NCBI GenBank assembly: GCA_028869315.1
Contig: JAGWSV010000030.1
Location: 1 to 57,388, forward strand
Direction of reading: 5' to 3'
Length of the DNA stretch: 57,388 nucleotides
DNA from: Rhodospirillales bacterium
Lineage (GTDB): Bacteria > Pseudomonadota > Alphaproteobacteria > Acetobacterales > Acetobacteraceae
Each line of letters begins with the position of its first letter. Positions within the stretch are counted from its first letter, which is position 1. The position numbers were made by a program, and so were the translations under genes. The notes under the pieces are model-generated. The model had not been told where the DNA came from. It ran no database searches and worked only from the letters and a program-made list of their open reading frames with translations. This document shows positions 16,064 to 27,605 of the stretch, piece after piece.

Positions 16064-18719
16064 GCCGACCGCCCCGCCCCCGTGGCACAGTCTGGACGGC
16101 GCGGCCGTCACGGCACGGCTCGGGTCGGACGCCGACCACGGCCTGTCCGACACGACGGCCGAAAGCCGCTTGGCGCAGTACGGGCCGAACGCGATCCGCG
16201 AAGGCGCGCGGCGCGGACCGTTGCGAATGCTGGCTGCGCAGTTCGCCGATTTCATGATCCTGCTGCTGCTCGCCGCCGCCGTGGTGTCCGGCGCGGTCGG
16301 CGACGCCAAGGACACGGCGGTCATCCTTTGCATCGTCCTGCTGAACGCGGCGGTCGGGTTCGTGCAGGAATACCGAGCGGAGCGCGCCATGGCCGCGCTC
16401 CAGCGCATGGGGGCGCCAGGCGCGGTGGTGGTGCGCGAAGGCCGACGCCAGGCCGTCCCAGCCGAGACGCTGGTGCCGGGCGACCTGGTGCTGCTGGAAG
16501 CGGGCAACCTCGTGCCGGCCGATCTCCGCCTGCTCGAAGCCGTAGATCTCAAGCTGGGCGAGGCCGCGCTCACCGGGGAATCTCTTCCGATTTCCAAACG
16601 AACCGGCCCGCGCGCAGATGCCGACCTGCCCATCGGCGACCGCGACAACATGGCGTTCAAGGGAACCATCGTACAGTACGGCCGCGGGCGCGGCATTGTG
16701 GTGACGACCGGCATGGCGACCGAATTGGGGCGGATCGCCGGCATGCTGGAAGGCACGAGCGACACGCGCACGCCGCTGCAACGGCGGCTCACCGTCTTCG
16801 GCCGCCAGATCGCGTCCGCGGCCGTTGGCGTCTGCGGGCTGATCTTCGCCGTCGGCCTGCTGCGCGGCGAGCCGCCGCTGCAGATGCTGCTGACCGCGCT
16901 CAGCCTCGCCGTGGCAGCAATTCCCGAGGCGTTGCCCGCGGTGGTGACCGTGCTGCTGGCGCTGGGCGCGGCCCGGATGGCGCGCGCCCGGGCGCTGATT
17001 CGACGGCTGCCGGCGGTCGAGACCCTGGGCTCGGTGACCGTGATCTGCTCCGACAAGACCGGCACGCTCACCCGCAACGAAATGCGCGCGGTGGAAGCGT
17101 TCGTCGCCGGCGCACGCGGCCCGCTCGCCGGGCTGGACTCGGCGCGCACGCCCGCTGGCGACTTGTTTCGGGCGCTTGCACTCTGCAACGACGTGACCCG
17201 CGCCGGCGACGGGAAGCTGCTCGGCGACCCGACGGAGGTGGCCTTGTGGCTGGCCGCCGAGGAGGCCGGGCTGGCCTCCTCGGCGGGCCTCCTTGGCGGG
17301 CGGCTGTTCGAACTGCCGTTCGACTCCGAGCGCAAGCGCATGACCACCGCGCACCGCGAAGGCGAAGGGATCGTCGCCTATACCAAGGGCGCACCGGAGA
17401 CGGTGCTGGCGCGCTGCACCACGATGGCGACCGCGACCGGTACCGTCCCGTTGCCGCACAGCACGACGATGGCGGCCGCCGAGGACATGGCGCAGGAGGG
17501 GCTGCGGGTTCTCGCGGTCGCGTCCCGGCGCTGGGACAGGGTCCCGGCAGACGGCTCAGCCGAGGTGGTCGAACACGGGCTCACCCTGCTCGGCATGGTC
17601 GGGTTGCTCGATCCGCCGCGCGACGAAGCGAAGGAAGCGGTGGCCACGTGCCGCGCGGCCGGCATCACGCCGGTGATGATTACCGGCGACCATCCGGCGA
17701 CCGCACGCGCCATCGCCCGCCGGCTTGGGATCCTCGACGACGCCGGCACCGTGCTGACCGGGCGCGAACTGGCAGCGCTGCCAGACGAGATCCTGCGCGC
17801 CCGCGCCGGCGAGATCCGCGTCTATGCCAGGGTCGATCCGGCCCAGAAGATCCGCATCGTCGCGGCCTTGCAGGCTGAAGGCGAGATCGTCGCCATGACC
17901 GGCGACGGGGTGAATGACGCGCCGGCGCTCGCGCGCGCCGATATCGGTGTCGCGATGGGCAAGGCCGGCACCGACGTCGCCCGCGAGTCCGCCAGCCTTG
18001 TGCTGCTAGATGACAATTTCGCGACGATCGTGACCGCGGTGGGCGAGGGGCGGCGGATCTACGACAACATCCGCAAGTTCATCCGCTTTGTCGTCGCCTG
18101 CAATTCGGCGGAGATCTGGACAATCTTCCTGGCCCCGTTCCTCGGCCTGCCGGTACCGCTGCTGCCGATCCAGATCCTGTGGATCAACCTGGTGACCGAC
18201 GGCCTGCCCGGCCTCGCCCTGGCCGCGGAGCCGGCGGAGCGCGACGTGATGCGCCGCCCGCCCCGCCCTCCTCAGGAGAGCCTGCTGGGCGGCGGGATGG
18301 CTTCGCAGATGCTCTGGACGGGCCTGCTGATGGCGGCGATCACGTTGCTGACGCAAGCGTTCGCCGCGCGCGGCGGCAACGGCCACTGGCAGACCATGGT
18401 CTTTACCGTCCTGACGCTGGCGCAGATGTGGCAGGTACTGGCCGTCCGGTCCGAGCACGACTCCCTGTTCCGCCAAGGGGTGATGTCCAACCGGCCGCTG
18501 CTGGGCGCGGTGACGCTGACCTTCGCCTTGCAACTGGCGGTGATCTACGCGCCGCCGCTGCGCCCGATCTTCCGCACCGCCCCGTTGAGCGCGGGGGAGC
18601 TGGCCGGGTGCGTCGCCGTCTCCTCCGTCGCGTTCGTCGCGGTGGAGCTCGACAAGTGGCGGCGGCGCACCCGACGACGCAAGGATCTTGCACGACCGCA
18701 AGGTACGCGGCTGGCGTAA
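16053..18719 (+). CDS. P2-type (SERCA-like) cation-transporting P-type ATPase
   Basis: ICSDKTGTLTRNEM phosphorylation motif, TGES, MTGDGVNDAPALARADIGVAMG; start ATG overlaps stop of upstream gene. Confidence 0.95.
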   Translation: MEPEPTAPPPWHSLDGAAVTARLGSDADHGLSDTTAESRLAQYGPNAIREGARRGPLRMLAAQFADFMILLLLAAAVVSGAVGDAKDTAVILCIVLLNAAVGFVQEYRAERAMAALQRMGAPGAVVVREGRRQAVPAETLVPGDLVLLEAGNLVPADLRLLEAVDLKLGEAALTGESLPISKRTGPRADADLPIGDRDNMAFKGTIVQYGRGRGIVVTTGMATELGRIAGMLEGTSDTRTPLQRRLTVFGRQIASAAVGVCGLIFAVGLLRGEPPLQMLLTALSLAVAAIPEALPAVVTVLLALGAARMARARALIRRLPAVETLGSVTVICSDKTGTLTRNEMRAVEAFVAGARGPLAGLDSARTPAGDLFRALALCNDVTRAGDGKLLGDPTEVALWLAAEEAGLASSAGLLGGRLFELPFDSERKRMTTAHREGEGIVAYTKGAPETVLARCTTMATATGTVPLPHSTTMAAAEDMAQEGLRVLAVASRRWDRVPADGSAEVVEHGLTLLGMVGLLDPPRDEAKEAVATCRAAGITPVMITGDHPATARAIARRLGILDDAGTVLTGRELAALPDEILRARAGEIRVYARVDPAQKIRIVAALQAEGEIVAMTGDGVNDAPALARADIGVAMGKAGTDVARESASLVLLDDNFATIVTAVGEGRRIYDNIRKFIRFVVACNSAEIWTIFLAPFLGLPVPLLPIQILWINLVTDGLPGLALAAEPAERDVMRRPPRPPQESLLGGGMASQMLWTGLLMAAITLLTQAFAARGGNGHWQTMVFTVLTLAQMWQVLAVRSEHDSLFRQGVMSNRPLLGAVTLTFALQLAVIYAPPLRPIFRTAPLSAGELAGCVAVSSVAFVAVELDKWRRRTRRRKDLARPQGTRLA

Positions 18720-18782
18720 TCCCGGCGCGGGCGGTGTCGTCCTGCGGCGGGCTTGTCCACCCGAGACCAGGAAGGAGCGATC

Positions 18783-19157
18783 ATGATCGAAGTGCTGACG
18801 GGCTTTCCCCCGCGCGTCGTCGCCGTTGCCTGCAGGGATCAGGTGACGCGGGCCGACTACGAGACGGTGCTGGTTCCGGCCGTGGAGGCCGCACTGAAGG
18901 ACCATCCGAAGATCCGCATCTACTACCGGGTCGAGCCCGGCTTCTCCGGCTTCGAACCGGGTGCGATGTGGGAGGATTTCAAGGTCGGCATGCAGCATAT
19001 CCTGTGCTGGGACCGCATCGCCGTCGTCACCGACGTCGACTGGATGCGCTGGGCGGTCCGCGGCTTCCGCTTCGTGGTGCCCGCGGACCTGCGGGTGTTC
19101 CCGCTCGCGGAAGCGGCGGCGGCGGAGGCGTGGATCACCAGCGACCTCACGGCGTGA
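18783..19157 (+). CDS. SpoIIAA-like / STAS-like protein
   Basis: MIEVLTGFPPRVVAVACRDQVTRADYETVLVPAVEAALKDHPKIRIYYRVEPGFSGFEPGAMWEDFKVG; AAGGAG Shine-Dalgarno. Confidence 0.85.
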   Translation: MIEVLTGFPPRVVAVACRDQVTRADYETVLVPAVEAALKDHPKIRIYYRVEPGFSGFEPGAMWEDFKVGMQHILCWDRIAVVTDVDWMRWAVRGFRFVVPADLRVFPLAEAAAAEAWITSDLTA

Positions 19158-19179
19158 CGAAGGGCTGCCGGGCCCCCTG

Positions 19180-20553
19180 TCAGCCGTCCGTCCGCGCCCG
19201 CAGCCGGAAGCCCGGCGCGTGGTCCGGCTGCGTCGTGACGATCGCCACCGGCAGCACCGGGCGATCGTCGGCCCGGGTGATTTCGAACGCGCGCACCAGC
19301 GCCGCGAGCCCCAGAGCGGCTTCGGTCAACGCGAACTGCGCGCCCACGCACATCCGCGGCCCGGCGCCGAACGGCAGATAGGCGAAGCGCGGCGGCGGCG
19401 GCGCCCCGGGGGCGAAACGATCGGGGTCGAACACGGCGGGCTCGCCCCAGAACCGGCGATGCCGGTGCAGCACCCAGGGGGCGATCAGGATGAGGGTTCC
19501 GGACGGGATGGAGATGCAGCACGCGTCGTCCGGCCCGATCGCCGCCCGCGCCATGGTGAAGGCGGGCGGATAGAGCCGCAAGGTCTCCGCCACGACGGCG
19601 CGGGTGCGCGGCAGCTCGGGAATCGTGCCGGCGGCGACCGCCGCGGTCAGATCGAGGCCCCGCACTTCCGCGGCGAGCAGCGCCTGCTCCTCGGGTGCCG
19701 CCGCGAGCAGGCTGAGGGCCCAGAACAAGGTCACCGCCGTCGTTTCATGTCCGGCAAGGATCATCGTCGCGGTCTGGTCGCGCAACGCCTGCGCCCCGAA
19801 GCCAGCGCCGGTTTCGGGGTCGCGCGCCGCGCGCAACAGGTCGAACAGGTCGCGCGGCGCGGCGGGCGGCGGCTGGCCGAGACGGTCGCGGATCAGGCCG
19901 GACATGACCGCCATCCAGCGCCGGCGAAACCAGCGCCGACGAAGGTCCCGGAAGGTCGGCAGCGCGACCGGCAGCAGCAGATCGGCGAGATGGGCCCGCG
20001 CAAGGTCTGCCCCGTACTCCTGCACCATCGCGCGCAACGCCGGCGCCGCGCCGGAGGTTTCGACCGAGAACATGGAGCGCCCGGCAATCTCCAGCGCCAT
20101 GCCCTGCATCGCCGCCAGCAGATCGACCGGGCCACCCGCCACGGACCGCAGGGCGGCAACCGTCTCGTCCACAACAGCAACGACATGGCGGGCGAGCAGC
20201 GGCAGCATGCGCGGTCCCAGCGCCGGGGCGATGGTGCGGCGCTGCAACCGCCACGCCGCGCCTTCCGACAGCAGCAGCCCGTCGCCCGTCAGCGGGCGCA
20301 GAATGCGGATCGAGGCAGGGGAGCGGCGGTAGTTGCCGGGGTTGTCGACCAGCACCCGGCGGATCGCGTCCGGCGCGTTCAGCAGCAAGGTGGTGCGCCC
20401 GAGGAAGCGGGTTGCGTAGACGTCCTGCTCGTAGGCCTGGTCGGGCCACAGGCCGAGCACATTGCTGCGCGCGGCGCGCAGGAAGCCGCGAAGGCCCGGA
20501 TCGGTCCGGCGGATCGGCGGCGTCGGGGGAGCGTAGCGCGGCGTCGTCATCAT
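19180..20553 (-). CDS. Cytochrome P450
   Basis: I-helix AGHETTAVTLFWAL, ETLRLYPP, haem loop YLPFGAGPRMCVGAQFA. Confidence 0.95.
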   Translation of the reverse strand: MMTTPRYAPPTPPIRRTDPGLRGFLRAARSNVLGLWPDQAYEQDVYATRFLGRTTLLLNAPDAIRRVLVDNPGNYRRSPASIRILRPLTGDGLLLSEGAAWRLQRRTIAPALGPRMLPLLARHVVAVVDETVAALRSVAGGPVDLLAAMQGMALEIAGRSMFSVETSGAAPALRAMVQEYGADLARAHLADLLLPVALPTFRDLRRRWFRRRWMAVMSGLIRDRLGQPPPAAPRDLFDLLRAARDPETGAGFGAQALRDQTATMILAGHETTAVTLFWALSLLAAAPEEQALLAAEVRGLDLTAAVAAGTIPELPRTRAVVAETLRLYPPAFTMARAAIGPDDACCISIPSGTLILIAPWVLHRHRRFWGEPAVFDPDRFAPGAPPPPRFAYLPFGAGPRMCVGAQFALTEAALGLAALVRAFEITRADDRPVLPVAIVTTQPDHAPGFRLRARTDG

Positions 20554-20562
20554 GGGTCGAAC

Positions 20563-20675
20563 CCTAGTGTCCCGACCGGCAAACAACCTCGTCATGCATC
20601 GGGACACGAGCTCGTTGTTTTCAGTACCGTCTGGTCCCTGAAATGCGCGGGCACTCCAGGGCCATGACCCTAGGC
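20563..20675. repeat. Dispersed intergenic repeat, copy C, bounded by CCTAG motifs
   Basis: CCTAGTGTCCCGA...TCGGGACACGAG...CTGAAATGCGCGGGCACTCCAGGGCCATGACCCTAGG; aligns with copies A and B. Confidence 0.6.
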
Positions 20676-20902
20676 AGGGGCCCGCGGTTTGTCACATGGC
20701 CTCACCGCGTGGGTCGCGCGGGACCCGATGCGTCAGCCGTGCAGACGGTCGGCCACCGCGCGGGCCGACGCTTCGGTGCCGCCGATGCCGCAGGAGCGCC
20801 GCCCGGCGGCGAAGGCACCGCAACGACATGCTTCCCTCGCACGTGACCAAATGACCCTGCTCCGCCCTTGCCGCGGCCTTCGGCGCGGTTCACAACGACC
20901 CC

Positions 20903-21946
20903 ATGTCGCCACCCCCCTCGAACGTCGACGCTCCGACCATAGGTCCTTCGAGCCCCGACCCTGCGCGCGTCGGCCCGCTTCGCATCGGCGTCATCGGCGC
21001 CGGGCATTTTGGCCGCTTCCATGCGTTGAAGCTCGCCACCGCGCCGCGCGCCACGCTGTCGGGGATCTACGACCGCAACCCCGAACGCGCGCGCACGGTC
21101 GCGTGGGAGGCCGGCGCGCCGACCCGGGAGCTGGCGGAGCTGATCGCCCAGTCGGACGCGGTGGTGATCGCCGCCCCCGCCGCAGCGCATCACGAACTCG
21201 CGGCCGCTGCTCTTCGCGCCGGGCGGCACGTGCTGGTGGAAAAGCCGATCGCCGCGACCCTCGCCGAAGCGGACGACCTCGCCGCGCTGGCCGCGGCGCG
21301 GGGGCTCGTGCTGCAGGTCGGGCATCTCGAACGTTTCTCGGCGGCGCATGGCGCGCTGTCGGGCCGCATGGGCGCCGCGCTCTATATCGAGGCCACCCGC
21401 ATCGCCCCGTTCAAGCCGCGCGGCACCGACGTCTCGGTCATCCTTGACCTGATGATCCATGACCTCGACCTGATCCTTACCCTGACCGACAGCCCGATCG
21501 ACAGCGTGGACGCGGTCGGTGCGGCGGTCGCCAGCGCGCACGAGGATATCGCCAACGCGCGCATCCGTTTCGCCTCGGGCGCCGTGGCCACCATCACCGC
21601 CAGCCGGGTCTCCGCCCGCACCGAGCGGCGGATGCGCATCTTCGCCGCCGACGGCTATCTTGCGGTCGATTTCGCCAACCGCAAGATGACCGTGATCCGC
21701 CGCGGCCAGGGCCAGAAGCTGCCGTTCGTGGACGGCTTCGGGATCGAGGAAGTCTCCTGGCAGGACCACGACGCGCTGGAGGCGGAACACGCCGCCTTCA
21801 TCGCCGCGATCCTGGACGGCGTCCCGGTCGCGGTCGACGCCGCCGCCGGCCGGCGGGCGCTCGCCGCCGCGCTCGCCGTCGGCGATGCAATGGCGGCGTC
21901 GCGCGCGCGAATGCAGCAATCAGGACTGATCGCGCCGCCGGCGTAA
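20903..21946 (+). CDS. Gfo/Idh/MocA family oxidoreductase
   Basis: LRIGVIGAGHFGRFHALKLA, HVLVEKPIAATLAEADDLAALA. Confidence 0.93.
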   Translation: MSPPPSNVDAPTIGPSSPDPARVGPLRIGVIGAGHFGRFHALKLATAPRATLSGIYDRNPERARTVAWEAGAPTRELAELIAQSDAVVIAAPAAAHHELAAAALRAGRHVLVEKPIAATLAEADDLAALAAARGLVLQVGHLERFSAAHGALSGRMGAALYIEATRIAPFKPRGTDVSVILDLMIHDLDLILTLTDSPIDSVDAVGAAVASAHEDIANARIRFASGAVATITASRVSARTERRMRIFAADGYLAVDFANRKMTVIRRGQGQKLPFVDGFGIEEVSWQDHDALEAEHAAFIAAILDGVPVAVDAAAGRRALAAALAVGDAMAASRARMQQSGLIAPPA

Positions 21947-21962
21947 GCCAAGTGGGGCCGGC

Positions 21963-21972
<10 letters not shown>
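21937..21972. terminator. Bidirectional hairpin containing both stop codons of convergent genes
   Basis: GCCGGCGTAAGCC-aagtggggcc-GGCTTACGCCGGC, perfect 13-bp stem. Confidence 0.75.
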
Positions 21973-23323
<1,351 letters not shown>

Positions 23324-23324
23324 C

Positions 23325-24686
23325 TCACCTGCTGCCGCGCGGCACGAAGCGGCCGGTGCCGGGCGTCGCCAGCACCTGCGTACCGTCCCATACCGTCTGC
23401 CCGCGCAGGAACGTCGCCGCCACCCGGGCGCGCATCGTGCGGCCATGATAGGGCGACCAGCGCTGATCCTGCCGATCGACGATGTCCGCCTGGTCGAAGA
23501 CGAACGCGCCAGGTTCCAGTACCGCCAGGTCGCAATCCGATCCCACCCGGATCGCGCCCTTCTTCGGCCACAGCCCATGCAGCTTCGCGCTGCGTTCGGC
23601 GCAGTAGATCGCCATCATCGTCGGCGACAGGCCGCGCTCGTCGAGCAGGGTGAACATCAGCGGCGCGAAACTCTGGATGCCGGTCAGGCCGGCGGAACAG
23701 GCGAAGATGTCGTCGCCGATCTTGCGCGACCGCGGCCAGGGCGCATGGTCGGTGGAAACATAGGCGATACGGTCGGCCAACAGCGCCTCCCACATGCGCG
23801 GGATCTCCGCCGCTTCGCGGAACGGCGGATTGCATTTGCCGAAGCCGCCCAGGCGCACCACGTCGTCTTCGGTCATGCAGAGATACTGGATGCAGGCTTC
23901 GCCCGTCGCTTGCGCGCCCATGCCGCGGAACGCGGCGGCGATATCGAAGCCGCGCGCCAGGGAGGAATGCGCAATGTGGACATGCGCCCCGGTGGCGAGG
24001 CCCATCTCGAAAATGTCGAGATCGGCCATCGTCTCCGCCAGCGGCGGGCGGGTGCGGCAATGCATGATCGGATCGCTCCGCCCGGCGGCGCGGGCCGTCG
24101 CGGTCAGCCGCTCCACCAGTTCCTGGTCTTCGTTATGGATCGCGACCGGAAGCCCCGTCTTCGCGATCGCCGCGAAGGCGTCCAGCATCGTCGGATGGTC
24201 GATGCGTGGGAAGCGTACGGCATCGTACTCATAGGTCGACAGCTTGAACGCCGAAATCCCTGCCGCTGCCAGGTCCGGAATCGCCTCGACGCCGCCCTCC
24301 TTGGTGATCGTACCATAGAGCGCCATGTCGACATGCGCTGTGCGCGCGACCCATTCGATCTTCGCTGCCAATTTGCCCGCGTCGGTGACCGGCAGCGGCA
24401 CGTCGTAGGGCATGTCGCAACACGTGGTGACGCCGCCGGCGGCGGCGCTGCGCGTCGCGCCCGCGATCCCGGCCCAGCCGAGCGCGGACGACGTGTGCAT
24501 GTGTCCATCGACCAGCCCGGGCAGGATCAAGCGGCCGGAATGATCCAGGATCTCGGCGGCCGGGGGAGCTTCGCCCTGGCCGATGGCGGCGATGGTCTCG
24601 CCGCGGGTGGCGATGAAACCGTTGCGCAGGATCGTCTCGGTGGTGACCACGTCGCCTCGGATCACGCGGTCGAACGGTGCTGGCAT
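23325..24686 (-). CDS. Dihydroorotase/hydantoinase/allantoinase-like amidohydrolase
   Basis: GRLILPGLVDGHMHTSSALGW, STDHAPWPRSRK, DCDLAVLEPGAFVF. Confidence 0.92.
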   Translation of the reverse strand: MPAPFDRVIRGDVVTTETILRNGFIATRGETIAAIGQGEAPPAAEILDHSGRLILPGLVDGHMHTSSALGWAGIAGATRSAAAGGVTTCCDMPYDVPLPVTDAGKLAAKIEWVARTAHVDMALYGTITKEGGVEAIPDLAAAGISAFKLSTYEYDAVRFPRIDHPTMLDAFAAIAKTGLPVAIHNEDQELVERLTATARAAGRSDPIMHCRTRPPLAETMADLDIFEMGLATGAHVHIAHSSLARGFDIAAAFRGMGAQATGEACIQYLCMTEDDVVRLGGFGKCNPPFREAAEIPRMWEALLADRIAYVSTDHAPWPRSRKIGDDIFACSAGLTGIQSFAPLMFTLLDERGLSPTMMAIYCAERSAKLHGLWPKKGAIRVGSDCDLAVLEPGAFVFDQADIVDRQDQRWSPYHGRTMRARVAATFLRGQTVWDGTQVLATPGTGRFVPRGSR

Positions 24687-24862
24687 ATATATAGATGTCC
24701 CTTGTTCGCGATCCGGTGTTCCTTCGCCCCGGATCCTGATCCCGCCGGTCGCGTCCGCGCAATGCTCCCGCGCTGCACGGCCGACTTGCCGCCGCAGGGA
24801 CCCGACCTTACGAAGGTGGCGCGACATCGTCCACAACACGTCGCCTGTCGGGGAGCGTCCGC

Positions 24863-26362
24863 ATGAAGCTGCACGAGGTCCGCGTCCATCCTTCCAAGGC
24901 GGCATTGCCGCGCGAGGAGCAACTGGCCTGGAAGATCGCCGCCGTCGCGGCCGATCGCGTCGCGGTGGAGCGCGACGTCACGGCGATGATCATCAACCGG
25001 ATCATCGACAACGCCGCGGTGGCGATCGCCTCGGTGAACCGTCAGGCGCCGATCTCGGCACGCGGCGCCGCGCTCGGCCACGCCCGGCGCGACGGTGCCA
25101 CCGTGTTCGGTGCGGCCTCGCGGGTGCGGGTCAGCCCCGAATGGGCGGCCTGGGCCAACGGCACGGCGGTGCGCGAGCTCGACATGCACGACACGTTCCT
25201 TGCCGCCGACTACTCGCACCCGGGCGACAACATCCCGCCGATCCTGGCGGTCGCGCAGACCATGGACCGCTCCGGGCGGGACCTGATCCGCGGCATCGCC
25301 ACCGGCTACGAAATCCATGTCGATCTCGTGCGCGCGATCTGCCTGCACAAGCACAAGATCGACCACATCACCCATCTGTGCCCAGCGCAGGCCGCCGGCA
25401 TCGGCACGTTGCTGCGGCTGCCGACGGCAACGATCTACCAGGCGGTACAGCAGGCGGTGCATGTCAGCGTCACCACACGCCAGTCGCGCAAGGGCGAGAT
25501 CAGCTCCTGGAAGGCCTTCGCGCCCGCGCATGCCGGCAAGCTCGCGGTGGAGGCGGTCGATCGCTGCATGCGCGGCGAAGGCGCGCCGAGCCCGATCTAC
25601 GAAGGCGAGGACAGCGTCATCGCCTGGGTGCTGGACGGACCCGACGCCGCCTATCAGGTGCCGCTGCCGGAGGCGGGTGAAGCCAAGCGCGCCATCATGG
25701 CGACCTACACCAAGGAGCACAGCGCCGAATACCAGGCGCAGGCGCTGATCGATCTCGCCTTCCGCGTGCGCGGGCAGATCGCCGATCTCGAGCAGATCGA
25801 GAAGATCGTCATCCACACCAGCCATCACACGCACTACGTGATCGGCACCGGCGCCGGCGACCCGCAGAAGATGGACCCCAAGGCCTCGCGCGAAACGCTG
25901 GATCATTCGATCATGTACATCTTCGCCGTCGCCCTGCAGGACGGGCGCTGGCACCATGTCGACAGCTACGCGCCGAAGCGCGCCGCCCAGGCCGACACGG
26001 TTCGCCTCTGGCACAAGATCGAGACACGGGAGGATCCGGTGTGGACCGCCCGGTACCACGAGACCGATCCGGACAAGCTGGCGTTCGGCGGCCGGGTGGA
26101 AGTGTTCCTGCAGGACGGCACCCGCATCGAAGACGAACTCGCGGTCGCGAACGCGCATCCGAACGGCGCCCGCCCGTTCAGCCGCGACGACTACATCCAG
26201 AAGTTCCTCACCATGACGGACGGGATCATCTCGGCCCGCGAGTCGAACCGCTTCCTGGAAGTGGTGCAGGATCTGCCGCGCCTGCCGGCAGGCGAATTGT
26301 CGGCCCTCAATGTGGCGCTGCCCGCCGGCCGCCTGGCCGAGAGCAAGCCCGGAATTTTCTGA
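24863..26362 (+). CDS. prpD: MmgE/PrpD family protein, 2-methylcitrate dehydratase
   Basis: Whole-ORF similarity to PrpD ([29 protein letters not shown]..., [28 protein letters not shown]); followed by prpC. Confidence 0.93.
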   Translation: MKLHEVRVHPSKAALPREEQLAWKIAAVAADRVAVERDVTAMIINRIIDNAAVAIASVNRQAPISARGAALGHARRDGATVFGAASRVRVSPEWAAWANGTAVRELDMHDTFLAADYSHPGDNIPPILAVAQTMDRSGRDLIRGIATGYEIHVDLVRAICLHKHKIDHITHLCPAQAAGIGTLLRLPTATIYQAVQQAVHVSVTTRQSRKGEISSWKAFAPAHAGKLAVEAVDRCMRGEGAPSPIYEGEDSVIAWVLDGPDAAYQVPLPEAGEAKRAIMATYTKEHSAEYQAQALIDLAFRVRGQIADLEQIEKIVIHTSHHTHYVIGTGAGDPQKMDPKASRETLDHSIMYIFAVALQDGRWHHVDSYAPKRAAQADTVRLWHKIETREDPVWTARYHETDPDKLAFGGRVEVFLQDGTRIEDELAVANAHPNGARPFSRDDYIQKFLTMTDGIISARESNRFLEVVQDLPRLPAGELSALNVALPAGRLAESKPGIF

Positions 26363-26379
26363 GAAGGAGCGCACGAAAC

Positions 26380-27555
26380 ATGAGCGAGACCCCAACCGCC
26401 ACGACGGCACCCATGGCCGGCGGCAACCGGCCGAAGAAATCGGTCGCCCTGTCGGGCGTGCCGGCCGGCAACACCGCTCTCTGCACCGTCGGGCGCACCG
26501 GCAACGACCTCCACTACCGCGGCTACGACATCCTCGACATCGCCGCCGCCGCCGAATTCGAGGAGATCGCGCATCTTTTGATTCACGGCACCCTGCCGAA
26601 CGGGGCCGAACTGCGCGCCTACAAGGACAAGCTACGCCGCCTGCGCGGCCTGCCCGCGGCGGTGAAGGATGCACTGGAGAGCCTGCCGGCAGCGGCGCAC
26701 CCGATGGACGTCATGCGCACCGGCGTCTCCGCGCTCGGCTGCGCGCTGCCGGAGAAGGACGACCACAATCATCCGGGCGCGCGCGACATCGCCGACCGGC
26801 TGATCGCATCGCTCGGCTCGATGCTGCTCTACTGGTTCCACTGGGCGCATAACGGCCGCGCGATCGACGTCGAGACCGAGGACGAGACGATCGGTGGCCA
26901 CTTCCTGCACCTGCTGCACGGACATCCGCCCTCGGAAACCTGGGTGCGGGCGATGCACACCTCGCTCAATCTCTATGCCGAGCACGAGTTCAACGCGTCC
27001 ACGTTCGCCTGCCGCGTCGTGGCGGGCACCGGTTCGGACATGTACTCGGCGATCACCGCCGGCATCGGCGCCCTGCGCGGACCGAAACACGGCGGCGCCA
27101 ACGAGGTCGCTTTCGAAATCCAGAAGCGCTACGCGACGGCCGACGAGGCGGAGGCCGATATCCGCAAGCGGGTCGCGGCAAAGGAGGTGGTGATCGGCTT
27201 CGGCCATCCGGTCTACACGATCGCCGATCCGCGCAACAAGATCATCAAGGAGGTGGCGCATCGGCTCTCCGCCGAGGCGGGTTCGATGAAAATGTTCGCG
27301 ATCGCCGAGCGGATCGAAGCGGTGATGGGCGACGCGAAGAAGATGTTCGCCAACCTCGATTGGTACAGCGCGGTCAGCTACCACATGCTGGGCGTGCCGA
27401 CCGCGATGTTCACGCCGCTGTTCGTGATCTCGCGCACCACCGGCTGGGCCGCGCATGTGATCGAGCAGCGCATGGACGGCAAGATCATCCGTCCCACGGC
27501 CAACTACGTCGGCCCCGAGGATCTGCGCTTCGTCCCGCTCTCTGAACGCGGCTGA
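26380..27555 (+). CDS. prpC: 2-methylcitrate synthase
   Basis: [70 protein letters not shown]. Confidence 0.95.
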   Translation: MSETPTATTAPMAGGNRPKKSVALSGVPAGNTALCTVGRTGNDLHYRGYDILDIAAAAEFEEIAHLLIHGTLPNGAELRAYKDKLRRLRGLPAAVKDALESLPAAAHPMDVMRTGVSALGCALPEKDDHNHPGARDIADRLIASLGSMLLYWFHWAHNGRAIDVETEDETIGGHFLHLLHGHPPSETWVRAMHTSLNLYAEHEFNASTFACRVVAGTGSDMYSAITAGIGALRGPKHGGANEVAFEIQKRYATADEAEADIRKRVAAKEVVIGFGHPVYTIADPRNKIIKEVAHRLSAEAGSMKMFAIAERIEAVMGDAKKMFANLDWYSAVSYHMLGVPTAMFTPLFVISRTTGWAAHVIEQRMDGKIIRPTANYVGPEDLRFVPLSERG

Positions 27556-27579
27556 GCAGGCGCACCATCGGCTCGGACG

Positions 27580-27605
27580 CCGCCGCGGCAGCGATGCCGC
27601 GGCGG
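27580..27605 (+). terminator. Strong stem-loop with GNRA tetraloop after prpC
   Basis: CCGCCGCGGCA-GCGA-TGCCGCGGCGG, perfect 11-bp stem, weak T content afterwards. Confidence 0.65.

Noticed and set aside
20850-20902. Possible leader peptide/attenuator upstream of Gfo/Idh (MTLLRPCRGL...)
   Set aside because: No run of regulatory codons, and no terminator/antiterminator pair evident.
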